This document shows positions 42,992-51,660 of a DNA stretch of 64,000 nt, piece after piece (position 1 is the first letter of the stretch; each line of letters starts with the position of its first letter). This stretch comes from SpSt-501 sp037481615 (GTDB lineage: Bacteria; Desulfobacterota; Desulfobacteria; Desulfobacterales; SpSt-501). Position numbers and translations under genes: made by a program. Where the stretch lies: the NCBI GenBank assembly GCA_037481615.1, contig JBBFLI010000003.1; one strand, written 5' to 3'. The notes under the pieces are model-generated. The model ran no database searches and was not told the DNA's origin. It saw only the letters and a list, made by a program, of their open reading frames with translations.

Positions 42992-43477
42992 ATGAAGATC
43001 GGGCATGCCGCAGGCGGGGTCCGCAAGATCGTCTCCTTCCGCCTCGAGCCGGGCTGCGATGTGCTCGCGGGGATCGAGCAGGTCTGCCGCGAGCGGGGAA
43101 TCTCCTGCGCCGTCGTGCTTTCGGCGATCGGAAGCCTCCGGTGCGCCTCGCTCTTCACCGCGGTCCCGCTCCCCAACAAGGCCGGGGGGGGCTACGGCGA
43201 GCCGATCCCGATCGAAGGGCCGCTCGAGCTCGTCTGCGCCCAGGGGACGATCGGCCTGGAAGAGGACGGCGGGCATTACCTTCACCTGCACGCCGTGGTG
43301 AGCGACGGGGCGGCCCGCTCCTTCGGCGGGCACCTGATCGCGGGTTCCGCCCCGGTCCTCATCACCTGTGAGGTCACCCTGGGCGTGATCGTCGGCATCG
43401 AGGCCCTGCGGCGCTTCGACCCCGCGGTGGAGATGAAAGTCCTGGGCTTCCGCGAAAGCGGAGGCTTCGAACCCTGA
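42992..43477 (+). CDS. PPC/DUF296-domain protein
   Basis: A 161-residue protein of the PPC (DUF296) family, small trimeric proteins with a metal-like histidine cluster. CAVVLSAIGSL and HYLHLHAVVSDG followed by FGGHLIAG contain the conserved histidines. Some members bind DNA via AT hooks, but no hook is present here. In catabolic operons such proteins are usually of unknown enzymatic or regulatory function. It ends right at an ACCC stretch before the E1 alpha gene. Confidence 0.85.
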   Translation: MKIGHAAGGVRKIVSFRLEPGCDVLAGIEQVCRERGISCAVVLSAIGSLRCASLFTAVPLPNKAGGGYGEPIPIEGPLELVCAQGTIGLEEDGGHYLHLHAVVSDGAARSFGGHLIAGSAPVLITCEVTLGVIVGIEALRRFDPAVEMKVLGFRESGGFEP

Positions 43478-43512
43478 TGCGGCCGATCGCCGCCCCGGGG
43501 GAAAGGAGGCTC

Positions 43513-44505
43513 ATGGCAAAGGAGAAGGAGCGCAAGGACGATCGCCCGGTCGAAAAGACCGTCTGGCGGGCGATGTACCGCACCATGGTGAAGATCCGGC
43601 TCTTCGAGACCATGGCCGGGGAGTACTTCGCGGCCGGCCAGATCCCCGGGTTCATCCACCTCTCGATCGGCCAGGAGGGCTCCAGCGTGGGGGTTTGCTC
43701 CTGCCTGCGGCCCGACGACTATGTCGCGACCACCCACCGGGGCCACGGCCACATGATCGCCAAGGGCGCCGATGTCCGGCGCATGACGGCCGAGCTCTTC
43801 GGCAAGGCGACCGGCTACTGCAAGGGCAAGGGCGGCTCCATGCACATCGCCGATTTCTCGATCGGCATCCTGGGGGCGAACGGGGTCGTCGCGGGGGGCC
43901 TGCCCCTGATCGTGGGGGCGGGGCTCTCGATCAAGCTGCGCCGGACCGACCAGGTGGCGGTCGTCTTCTTCGGCGACGGGGCGGCCAACCGCGGGCCGGT
44001 GCACGAGGCGATGAATCTCGCCGCGATCTGGAAGCTCCCCGTCCTCTTCGTCATCGAGAACAACCAGTACGCCTCGACGACCCCGCAGAGCTACTCCTGC
44101 GCCATCGGGGACCTCTGCATGCGGGCTGCGGCCTACAACATGCCGGGCTACGGGGTCGACGGCAACGACGTGCTTGCCGTGCGCGAGGCGACGCGCAAGG
44201 CCGTGGCCGATGCGCGGGCCGGGGAGGGTCCGAGCCTGATCGAAAACAAGACCTACCGCGTGCGCGGCCATTTCGAGGGCGACCCCCAGAAGTACCGCGA
44301 CCCCTCCGAGGTGCAGCGCTGGCAGGCGGAAAACGACCCCATCCGCCGCTTCGAGGAGTACCTGCGCCGGCGTGGGGTGTTGACGGCCAAAAAGATCCGG
44401 CGCATCGAGGAGGAGATCCGCGCCGAGCTCGACGCGGCGGTCGCCTTCGCGAAGGAAAGCCCCTTTCCGCGTCCGGAGGAGGCGCTCGAAGACCTCTTCG
44501 CCTGA
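43513..44505 (+). CDS. 2-oxoacid/acetoin dehydrogenase E1 alpha subunit
   Basis: Thiamine-diphosphate-dependent E1 alpha of 330 residues, most like acetoin (AcoA) and pyruvate PdhA subunits. FIHLSIGQEGSSVG, THRGHGHMIAKGAD, the YCKGKGGSMHIAD block and the cofactor motif GDGAANRGPVHEAMNLAAIW (GDG...N) are present. It decarboxylates the substrate and acylates the E2 lipoyl group. ATG at 43513 follows GAAAGGAGG; a start 12 codons upstream lacks one. The complete complex is encoded in the next three genes. Acetoin cannot be separated from other 2-oxoacids by these motifs alone. Confidence 0.92.
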   Translation: MAKEKERKDDRPVEKTVWRAMYRTMVKIRLFETMAGEYFAAGQIPGFIHLSIGQEGSSVGVCSCLRPDDYVATTHRGHGHMIAKGADVRRMTAELFGKATGYCKGKGGSMHIADFSIGILGANGVVAGGLPLIVGAGLSIKLRRTDQVAVVFFGDGAANRGPVHEAMNLAAIWKLPVLFVIENNQYASTTPQSYSCAIGDLCMRAAAYNMPGYGVDGNDVLAVREATRKAVADARAGEGPSLIENKTYRVRGHFEGDPQKYRDPSEVQRWQAENDPIRRFEEYLRRRGVLTAKKIRRIEEEIRAELDAAVAFAKESPFPRPEEALEDLFA

Positions 44506-44570
44506 GAACCGCGCGGCTGCCGCGGACCCGGCCGCGGCGCGGCCCCCGCGGCGAAAAGGAGAGAGAAAAG

Positions 44571-45554
44571 ATGAGCGATCGCGTGCTGACCGCCTCGGCC
44601 GCGCTGGCCGAGGCCCTGATCGAGGAGATGACCCGCGACGAACGGATCTTCATCCTCGGCGAAGACCTGACCGCCCATGCCGGGATCTTCGGCCAGTTCA
44701 AGGGGATCCCCGAGAGGTTCCCGGGGCGCATCCTCGACACCCCGATCAGCGAGACCTGCATCGCCGGCTGCGGCGTGGGGGCGGCGCTGACCGGCATGCG
44801 GCCGATCGTCGATTTCCATTTCTCGGACTTCGTGACCTGCGGCATGGACGAGCTCTGCAACCAGGCGGCGAAGATCCGCTACATGTTCGGCGGCCAGGTG
44901 AAGCTGCCCCTGGTCGTCTGGTGCCCGGACGGGGCCGGCCTGCGCGCCGCGGCCCAGCACAGCCAGTCGCTCGAGGCCTGGTTCGTCCACACCCCGGGCC
45001 TCAAGGTGGTCGTCCCTTCCGAGCCGGCCGACGTGAAGGGGCTGATGAAGGCCTCGATCCGCGACGACAACCCCGTCATGTTCTTCCAGCACAAGCGCCT
45101 CTTCCGCCGCGAAGGTCCGGTGCCCGAGGACCCCGAGTTCCTCATCCCGCTCGGCCGGGCGGCGGTCAAGCGCGAAGGGCGGGATGTCACCCTTTTCACC
45201 TACGGCTCGGGGTATTTCCTCTGCCAGGAGGCCGCAGCCGAGCTCGCCCGCGGGGGGATCGAGGCCGAGATCGTGGACTTGCGCACGCTCAAGCCGCTTG
45301 ATTTCGAGACCGTCGCGGCTTCGCTGCGCAAGACTTTCCGGGCGGTCGTCGTGCACGAGGCCTGCCTCACCGGGGGCTTCGGCGCGGAACTCGTCGCGCG
45401 CATCCAGGCCGAGCTCTTCGATTTCCTGGACGCCCCGGTGCTCCGGGTCGCGGCGAAGGACGTGCCGATCCCCTTTTCGCCGCCTCTCGAGGACTTCGTC
45501 CTGCCCCGGGCGGCCGACGTGGTCGCGGCCGCCCGCAGCGTCTGCAACCGCTGA
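44571..45554 (+). CDS. 2-oxoacid/acetoin dehydrogenase E1 beta subunit
   Basis: E1 beta subunit of 327 residues, partner of the preceding gene in the alpha2beta2 decarboxylase. It has IFILGEDLTAHAGIFGQFKG, the TPISETCIAGCGVGAALTG region, QAAKIRYMFGGQ and the C-terminal VVVHEACLTGGFGAE. TPP-contacting Glu in ISE is kept. AAAAGGAGAGAG lies just before the ATG. The gene is about 65 bases from E1 alpha and 15 from E2. Confidence 0.92.
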   Translation: MSDRVLTASAALAEALIEEMTRDERIFILGEDLTAHAGIFGQFKGIPERFPGRILDTPISETCIAGCGVGAALTGMRPIVDFHFSDFVTCGMDELCNQAAKIRYMFGGQVKLPLVVWCPDGAGLRAAAQHSQSLEAWFVHTPGLKVVVPSEPADVKGLMKASIRDDNPVMFFQHKRLFRREGPVPEDPEFLIPLGRAAVKREGRDVTLFTYGSGYFLCQEAAAELARGGIEAEIVDLRTLKPLDFETVAASLRKTFRAVVVHEACLTGGFGAELVARIQAELFDFLDAPVLRVAAKDVPIPFSPPLEDFVLPRAADVVAAARSVCNR

Positions 45555-45569
45555 GAAAGGCGAAAGCGT

Positions 45570-46778
45570 ATGGCGATCGAAATCGCGGTGCCCAAGCTCG
45601 GACTGACGATGGAAGAGGCGGTGCTCGTCGCCTGGAAGGCGGCCCCCGGGGCGCGGGTCCGCCAGGAGGAGATCGTTCTCGTGCTGGAGACCGACAAGGT
45701 CACCTTCGAGATGCCCTCGCCGGGAGAGGGGTTGCTCCACCCGCTCGTGGCCGCGGGAAGCCGGATCGCGGTCGGGGAGGTCGTGGGCTACCTCGCCGTT
45801 GATGAAGCCGAGCTCGCGCGGCTGGCTGCGGAAAAGCCCGCGGCGGCCGTGCGCCTCGAGGCGGCGGCGGCCGCCCGCCCCACGGCCGCCGCCGCCACTC
45901 CGCCCGCCCCCCCGTCGGGGCGCATCAAGGCCTCGCCGGCCGCCCGGGCGATCGCCCGCGCCCACGGGCTCGAGCTCGCCGGCATCGCCGGCTCGGGCCC
46001 GGGGGGGCGCATCGTGCGGGCGGACGTGCTCCGTGCGCTCGAGCAGCCCCGCCCCGCGCCGACCGCTCCCGCGCCTGCGGCCGCCGCCGGGGGTCCGGTG
46101 CTCACGGCGCTTGAGGAGATCCCCATTACCGGCGTGCGGCGGGCGATCTTCCGCAACATGCACGCGAGCCTATCCACCCAGGCCCAGATCACGCTGCACA
46201 CCGAGGCCGCGGCCGAGGCGCTCCTGCGGTTGCGCCAGAAAAGAAAGGAGGCCGGTGCGCCCGTTTCCTACAACGCCCTCTTCGTCCAGGCGATCGCGCG
46301 GGCCCTGCGCCGTCACCCCCGGATCAACGCCTCCGTCGAGGGGGAGACGATCCGCGTCTGGCGCGAAATCCACGTGGGGGTGGCGATGGACTTCGGGAAA
46401 GGGCTCCTTGTCCCCAAGGTGCGCCACGCGGATGCGAAAACGCTCGAGGAAATCGAGGCCGAATTGCAGCGGCTCGCCGAGGCGGGACGGGCCGGGCGGC
46501 TCACGCTCGATGAGCTGAGCCTCGGGACCTTCACCCTCACCAACCTGGGCGCCTGGGGCATCGACCGCTTCACCCCCATCGTGAATCCCCCCGAGAGCGC
46601 GATCCTGGGGGTCGGCCGCATCGAGGAGAAACCGGTCGCCGTCGCGGGCGAGGTGCGCATCGAGGCGCGGACCACGCTTTCCCTCACCTTCGACCACCGC
46701 ATCATCGACGGGGCGGCCGGTGCGGCCTTTCTCCAGACCGTGTGCCGCTTCGTCGAGGAGCCGGCGCTCATGCTGTGA
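45570..46778 (+). CDS. Dihydrolipoamide acyltransferase (E2)
   Basis: Core subunit of the dehydrogenase complex, 402 residues. A single lipoyl domain covers residues 1-76 with the lipoyl-lysine in ETDKVTFE (near 43). An Ala/Pro linker follows, then the peripheral-subunit-binding domain KASPAARAIARAHGLELAGI at about 120-155. The catalytic domain ends with FDHRIIDGAAGAAFL, where His and Asp are the active-site residues. E2 transfers the acyl group to CoA and leaves dihydrolipoamide. The lipoate ligase gene later in the operon can supply its cofactor. Confidence 0.93.
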   Translation: MAIEIAVPKLGLTMEEAVLVAWKAAPGARVRQEEIVLVLETDKVTFEMPSPGEGLLHPLVAAGSRIAVGEVVGYLAVDEAELARLAAEKPAAAVRLEAAAAARPTAAAATPPAPPSGRIKASPAARAIARAHGLELAGIAGSGPGGRIVRADVLRALEQPRPAPTAPAPAAAAGGPVLTALEEIPITGVRRAIFRNMHASLSTQAQITLHTEAAAEALLRLRQKRKEAGAPVSYNALFVQAIARALRRHPRINASVEGETIRVWREIHVGVAMDFGKGLLVPKVRHADAKTLEEIEAELQRLAEAGRAGRLTLDELSLGTFTLTNLGAWGIDRFTPIVNPPESAILGVGRIEEKPVAVAGEVRIEARTTLSLTFDHRIIDGAAGAAFLQTVCRFVEEPALML

Positions 46779-46816
46779 GGTGAACCTCGACAATCACCCT
46801 GGGAGGTGGGGATACC

Positions 46817-48187
46817 GTGTCGGAATCCTACGATCTGATCGTCATCGGCGCCGGGCCGGGCGGGGTCGCGGCCGCCGTCCGCGCAAGCCAGCTCGGGGCG
46901 AAGACCGCCCTCGTGGAGGCCGTGCACTGGGGAGGGTTCTGCCTGAACCGCGCCTGCGTCCCGACCAAGCTCTTCGCCGCCGCGGTGGAGCGCCGCCGGG
47001 GGCTGGCGACGGCGGCACGCATGGGGCTGCGCGATGTGGCCGGTGAAATCGACCCCGGAGCCCTCTTCGGCTTGAAAGACGAGCTCGTCTCCTATTTCGC
47101 CATGGGGACGGAAGGGCTGCTCAAGGCGAAGAAAGTGACGCTGCTTGCGGGACGCGGGCGGCTTGCCGGACAGGGCCGCGTGGCCGTGGGCGAAGCCCTC
47201 TACGAGACGAAAGCCGTCATCCTCGCCGTCGGCGCCGCCTGGGCCCGGCCGGATTTCCCGGGAGCCGAGCTCGAAGCCGTGGTCCACCCCGCGCGGCTGC
47301 TCGAGGAGGCGAAGATCCCCGCCTCGGCCCTCGTGCTCGGCGCCGGCCCCTGGGCGCTCGAGTGGGCCCAGTTTCTCTCCGCCTGCGGCTGCCGCGTCAC
47401 CGTGGCGGCGCGCGAGCGCGGGCTGCTCCCGGGCTTCGACCCCGAGATCGGCCAGCGGCTGCGCGCCGCCTGGAAGAACGATCCGGTGACGTTCCTCACC
47501 GGCTGCCGCGTGGTGCGGGCGGCAAGGCACACCGAGGGGGGCCTTGCGGTCACGCTTGCCGTGAAAGACCGCGAGGAGACGCGGCCTTTCGAGCGTGTGC
47601 TCCATTTCGAGCGCCGCCCCGCCCTCGAGGGGCTCGGCCTCGAGTCGGTCGGGCTGAAGGATCTGCGGGTGAACGGGCGGCTGCAAACCGCCGTTCCCGG
47701 CATCTTCGCCGTGGGGGATGCGACCGGTTGCTTTCCCGACCTCTCCCACGGCTCGACGGCCATGGGGGTCGTCGCCGCCGAGAACGCCTTAGGGGAAAGC
47801 CGGGCCTACGACCCGCGCGTGGTCCCCCGCATCGCCTTCACGAGCCCGCAGGCGGCCTCGGTGGGGCTCGGCGAAGAGGAGGCCGAGGAGGCGGGTTGCG
47901 AGGTCGTCACGGGGACGGCGGCGGTTGCCGCCGGGCCGATGGCCATGATCCAGGGGGCGGCCCACGGCGTGGTCAAGGTCGTGGGCGACAAGCGCTACGG
48001 CGAGCTCCTGGGGGTCCATGTGCTCGCCCCGTTTGCCACCGAGATCATCGGCGCCGGGGCGCTCGCGCTGCAGATGGAGGCCACCCTCGAGGAGCTCGCC
48101 CGCGCGGCGCTCCCCCACCCCACGATCGCCGAGTCGCTCGCCGAGGCCGCGCGCGAGGCGCTCGGCTGGGCCATCTATCTCCCCTGA
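46817..48187 (+). CDS. lpdA: Dihydrolipoyl dehydrogenase (E3)
   Basis: FAD-dependent disulfide oxidoreductase of 456 residues, started at GTG with GGGAGGTGG just ahead. The FAD-binding VIGAGPGGVAAAV is at residues 9-21, and the redox disulfide is in GGFCLNRACVPTK, a Cys-x4-Cys pair as in lipoyl dehydrogenases. The NAD-binding region VLGAGPWALEWAQFLSACGC carries Pro and Trp where most relatives have GGG/I. HPTIAESLAEA near the end holds the active-site His-Glu pair. It reoxidises E2 lipoate, normally to NADH. It ends one base into the cytochrome gene. Confidence 0.9.
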   Translation: MSESYDLIVIGAGPGGVAAAVRASQLGAKTALVEAVHWGGFCLNRACVPTKLFAAAVERRRGLATAARMGLRDVAGEIDPGALFGLKDELVSYFAMGTEGLLKAKKVTLLAGRGRLAGQGRVAVGEALYETKAVILAVGAAWARPDFPGAELEAVVHPARLLEEAKIPASALVLGAGPWALEWAQFLSACGCRVTVAARERGLLPGFDPEIGQRLRAAWKNDPVTFLTGCRVVRAARHTEGGLAVTLAVKDREETRPFERVLHFERRPALEGLGLESVGLKDLRVNGRLQTAVPGIFAVGDATGCFPDLSHGSTAMGVVAAENALGESRAYDPRVVPRIAFTSPQAASVGLGEEEAEEAGCEVVTGTAAVAAGPMAMIQGAAHGVVKVVGDKRYGELLGVHVLAPFATEIIGAGALALQMEATLEELARAALPHPTIAESLAEAAREALGWAIYLP

Positions 48188-50022
48188 TGGCTGCGGCTCT
48201 GCGAGTTCTGTCCGCGCTGCTCCTCCTCGGGCTCCTCCCGCCGCCCGGCTCGGCCGAGGGAAGCTGGCTCGTGGACGAGGCCCGCTGGCATGCCTCCGGA
48301 CACGGCCGCATGCTCTGCAGCGACTGTCATGCCGAGATCGCCCGCCTGCCCCGCCACCCCGACCCGGGAAATTTCGCCGGCGGAGCCTTCGACCCCGGCC
48401 GATGCGCCGCTTGCCACGCCGAGGTCCTCGAGGAGCTGAAAGCGGAGCGCCATGCCGGGAAGACCCTCGCGGCGGGGGTGGACTACGGCCGTTGCGTCGC
48501 CTGCCACGACCCGCACGCCCCCGCCGCCGGGGCGCTGGAGGCACCGGTTTCCTGCGGCCGCTGCCATGAGGAGCGAAAAGGGCTGCCCGAACTGCCGCCC
48601 GCCGAAGAGGCCTGCCTGGCCTGCCACCGGCTCCGGGACCCCCTGAGCCCGCAGGCGGCCCGGGATGCCCGGCGGCTCTGCCTTCCCTGTCACGGCGAGG
48701 GCGCAACCGAAGGCGGATCCGAGGCTTTTGCGGCGGCCCCCCGCCTGGAGAGCGAAGAAACCTCGTTTCGCCCCCACGCAGGCGTATCCTGCCTGGCCTG
48801 CCACCGGGAGGCCGCCCGCTACGCCCATGCGGGCCAGCACCGGGTCGATTGCCTCGCCTGCCATGTCCGCCACAACGAGACGGTGGCCCACGACGCGCAC
48901 CTCGCGGTTTCCTGCGCCGCCTGCCACCGGAAGGGGATCGAGCCCCGACGCGACCCGGCGACCGGGAAGATCACGGCGGCACGGCCCCCCGGGGCCGCGG
49001 CGATCACTCACGACATGACCGCGGCCTCCGCCGTGGACGGCTGCCGCCGCTGCCATCACCCGAACAACGCGCTCGGCGCCGCCGCCGCGGCGCTGCCGCC
49101 TAAGGGGGTGCTCTGCATCCCCTGCCACCCCGGCACCCTCACCGCGGCCGATCCCGTGACCCCCGTGGCGCTGCTCCTCTTCGGGCTGGGGATCGCCGCA
49201 AGCCTCTTTTTCTGGTTCGGGGCGGCGGGCGGGGGGGCAGGATCCTCCGCGTTGCGCGCCGGCGATCCGGCCGGCGGCGCGCGGATCCCCCGAAAGCGGC
49301 ACGCGCTGCGCCCGGGGGTCGAGCGCTTCGTTCTGGATGGGATGCTCCAGCGCAGGCTCTACCGGCGCGTCCGCGGCCGCTGGCTGATCCATGCGCTGAT
49401 CGCCTGGCCGATCGGCCTGCGCTGCCTCTGGGGGCTCGCCGCCCTTGCCGGCTCGCTCTGGGCGCCGCAGAGCGCCTGGCCCTGGGCGCTCCTCGATCGC
49501 CACGCCCCCGCCTCGGCGCTCTTCTTCGAGCTGACCGGGCTTACGCTCCTGGCGGGGACGGGGGCCGCCCTGCTGCGGCGGCTCCTCGACGGCGGGAAAG
49601 GGCTCCCCGGTCTTCCCGGCGGCGCCTGGGCGGGCTCGGCGCTGCTTGCGGCGATCGCCGCCGCGGGTTTCCTGCTCGAGGGGATGCGGATCGCGATGTC
49701 GGGGCACCCGCCCGGCGCGGCCTTCGCCTTCGTGGGGGACGGCCTGGCGCGAATCTTTCACGGCCGGCCGGGCCTGGACGAGCTTTACGCGCCGGCCTGG
49801 TACCTGCATGCGGTGCTCACGGGGATCTTCGCCGCCTGGATCCCCTTCGGGCCGATGTTTCACATCCTGCTCGCGCCGGTGCTGCTCGCACTCGGAAGCG
49901 GGGAGGACGGCGTTCTCCCCCCGGAGCGGAGGACGCCGCCGGCCGCGGGGAGCGTGCGGCCGGGGAATCGCTCCGGGGAAGGAGGGGACCATGGAGATCG
50001 AAGGCTATCTCATGCCCGATGA
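48187..50022 (+). CDS. Undecaheme c-type cytochrome fused to NarI-like membrane domain
   Basis: A 611-residue exported and membrane-bound cytochrome. A signal peptide (residues 1-22) is followed by eleven CxxCH heme-binding motifs between residues about 40 and 315 (CSDCH, CAACH, CVACH, CGRCH, CLACH, CLPCH, CLACH, CLACH, CAACH, CRRCH, CIPCH). Then come a membrane helix near 325-345 and, from about 400, a nitrate-reductase-gamma (NarI)-like block of about four helices that should bind b-heme and quinone. It probably moves electrons between cytoplasmic or quinone donors and periplasmic acceptors. ATG overlaps the E3 stop by one base; its end overlaps the next gene by about 32 bases. Confidence 0.88.
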   Translation: MAAALRVLSALLLLGLLPPPGSAEGSWLVDEARWHASGHGRMLCSDCHAEIARLPRHPDPGNFAGGAFDPGRCAACHAEVLEELKAERHAGKTLAAGVDYGRCVACHDPHAPAAGALEAPVSCGRCHEERKGLPELPPAEEACLACHRLRDPLSPQAARDARRLCLPCHGEGATEGGSEAFAAAPRLESEETSFRPHAGVSCLACHREAARYAHAGQHRVDCLACHVRHNETVAHDAHLAVSCAACHRKGIEPRRDPATGKITAARPPGAAAITHDMTAASAVDGCRRCHHPNNALGAAAAALPPKGVLCIPCHPGTLTAADPVTPVALLLFGLGIAASLFFWFGAAGGGAGSSALRAGDPAGGARIPRKRHALRPGVERFVLDGMLQRRLYRRVRGRWLIHALIAWPIGLRCLWGLAALAGSLWAPQSAWPWALLDRHAPASALFFELTGLTLLAGTGAALLRRLLDGGKGLPGLPGGAWAGSALLAAIAAAGFLLEGMRIAMSGHPPGAAFAFVGDGLARIFHGRPGLDELYAPAWYLHAVLTGIFAAWIPFGPMFHILLAPVLLALGSGEDGVLPPERRTPPAAGSVRPGNRSGEGGDHGDRRLSHAR

Positions 50023-50413
50023 GCTCTACTACGAAAAGGACCACTACTGGGTGCGCGACGAGGGCGAGTTCCTCGTCATGGGCATGGACGATTTCGCCCA
50101 GAGGCTTGCCGGCAAGATCGTCTTCGTCCAGCTCCCCGAGCCGGGAAAGCGCCTCGAGGCCGGAAAACGCTTCGCCAAGGTCGAATCCGGCAAGTGGCTG
50201 GGCAAGATCAACGCCCCGGTGAGCGGAGAGCTCGCGGCGGTGAACGAGGAGCTCGAGGAGAACCCGGGTCTCGTGAACGAGGACTGCTACGGCCGGGGCT
50301 GGATGTACCGCATCCGGCCCGACGACAAGGCCGAGCTGGCCGCCCTCATCCACGGGCCGGAGGCCGTGCGCGCCTGGCTCATCGCCGACATCGCGAAGTT
50401 CGCCAAGCCATGA
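49991..50413 (+). CDS. GcvH-like lipoyl carrier protein
   Basis: A 140-residue lipoyl-domain protein of the GcvH type. FLVMGMDDFAQRLAGKIVFV resembles the GcvH core and Lys68 in VESGKWLGK is the expected lipoylation site. No gcvT, gcvP or other glycine-cleavage gene is near; instead it sits between a membrane multiheme cytochrome and an HdrD-like oxidoreductase and before lipoate ligase. It resembles the context of LbpA-type carriers that serve sHdr systems. It could accept electrons from dihydrolipoyl groups. GGAGGGGACC precedes the ATG; its end overlaps the HdrD-like gene (ATGA). Confidence 0.87.
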   Translation: MEIEGYLMPDELYYEKDHYWVRDEGEFLVMGMDDFAQRLAGKIVFVQLPEPGKRLEAGKRFAKVESGKWLGKINAPVSGELAAVNEELEENPGLVNEDCYGRGWMYRIRPDDKAELAALIHGPEAVRAWLIADIAKFAKP

Positions 50414-51615
50414 GCAGAACCGGCTTCCGCCTGCGCCAGAGGATCGAGACCGGCGCCTGCACGCGCTGCCGGCTGTGCGCCGAGGTCTGCCCCGCGGCCT
50501 CCGCCGCCGCAAGCGGGGGGCTCGCCCCCCTCACACGGCTGCGCGGGGTGGAGACGCTGCTTCTCCGCGACCGCGGGCTCCTCGCCCGGCTGCTGCGCCG
50601 CCGGCCGCCCGACCCGCAGACCCTCGAGCGCTTCGCCGAAGACGCCTTCCGCTGCACGCTCTGCGGCCGCTGCGAGACGGTCTGCCCGCTCGGGATCCGG
50701 TTGAAGGAGCTCTGGACGACGCTCCGCGGGGAGCTCGTCCGGGGCAAGCGCTTTCCGGCGAAAATCGAGGCGATCCGGCGCAACCTCGAGGAGAGCCGCA
50801 ATGTCTTCGGCGAGGACAACGCCGAGCGGGTCGAATGGGTGGAGGAGATGCGTCGGCCCCCCGATCACGGCTTCCGCAAGGAGCGGGCCGAGGTCGTCTA
50901 CTTCACCGGCTGTGTCGCGGCCTATTTCCCGCTGGCGCAGAAGATCCCGGTCGCCTTTGCCGAGATCCTGATGGCGGCCGGGGTGGACTTCACGCTCCTT
51001 GGCGAAGAGGAGTGGTGCTGCGGCTTTCCCATGCTCGGGGCCGGCCTGATGGAGATGTTCGCCGCCTTCCGCGAGCACAACCTGGCCGCCGTGCAAGGCC
51101 GCGGGGCGAAGAGGGCCGTCTTCGCCTGCCCCTCCTGCTACCGCATGTGGCGCGAGCACTACGGGGCGGAAGTGGAGCTTCTCTCCGCCCCCGAGATGCT
51201 GCTCTCCCTCCTGCGTGCGGGACGGATCCCCCTCAAAGAGCTGCCCCTCGCCGTCACCTACCACGACCCCTGCGATCTCGGGCGCGGGGCCGGGGTCTAC
51301 GAGGCCCCGCGGGAACTCCTGCGCGCGATCCCCGGGCTCCGGCTCGTCGAGCTCGCCCACCACGGCGAAGATTGCCTCTGCTGCGGGGGCGGCGGAAACC
51401 TCGAGATGGTCGACCCGGAGCTTGCGGCGCGGATCGCCGCGGCGAAGGTCGAGGAAGTGCTCGCAACCGGCGCCCGGGCGGTCGTCACCGCCTGCCAGCA
51501 GTGCGTGCGGGTGATGACGAGCCACGTGCGCCGAAACCGCGTGCCGCTCGAGGTGCTGGACATCGTCCAGATCCTGCGGCGGGCGCTCGCGGAACCCGAA
51601 CGCCCGGCGGGCTGA
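50410..51615 (+). CDS. HdrD/DsrK-like CCG-domain iron-sulfur oxidoreductase
   Basis: A 401-residue cytoplasmic Fe-S protein. Two ferredoxin motifs, CTRCRLCAEVCP near 17-28 and CTLCGRCETVCP near 82-93, bind [4Fe-4S] clusters. Two complete CCG domains follow: TGC...EEWCCG...CPSC and HDPC...CLCCGGGG...CQQC. Each has all five cysteines expected for the noncubane cluster of heterodisulfide reductase. HdrD enzymes reduce disulfides or, in reverse, oxidise dithiols to disulfides. Between a GcvH-like carrier and lipoate ligase, a lipoyl dithiol is the obvious partner, which is inference. Coupled to the GcvH-like gene by an ATGA overlap. Confidence 0.92.
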   Translation: MSRTGFRLRQRIETGACTRCRLCAEVCPAASAAASGGLAPLTRLRGVETLLLRDRGLLARLLRRRPPDPQTLERFAEDAFRCTLCGRCETVCPLGIRLKELWTTLRGELVRGKRFPAKIEAIRRNLEESRNVFGEDNAERVEWVEEMRRPPDHGFRKERAEVVYFTGCVAAYFPLAQKIPVAFAEILMAAGVDFTLLGEEEWCCGFPMLGAGLMEMFAAFREHNLAAVQGRGAKRAVFACPSCYRMWREHYGAEVELLSAPEMLLSLLRAGRIPLKELPLAVTYHDPCDLGRGAGVYEAPRELLRAIPGLRLVELAHHGEDCLCCGGGGNLEMVDPELAARIAAAKVEEVLATGARAVVTACQQCVRVMTSHVRRNRVPLEVLDIVQILRRALAEPERPAG

Positions 51616-51660
51616 TCCGCGCCCCCCCGGCTTCGAGCATTTCCCCGCACGGAGGAAGCG

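Noticed and set aside
49991..50413. Glycine cleavage H protein
   Set aside because: No gcvT, gcvP or glyA gene near it; the oxidoreductase, cytochrome and lipoate ligase context points to another use.
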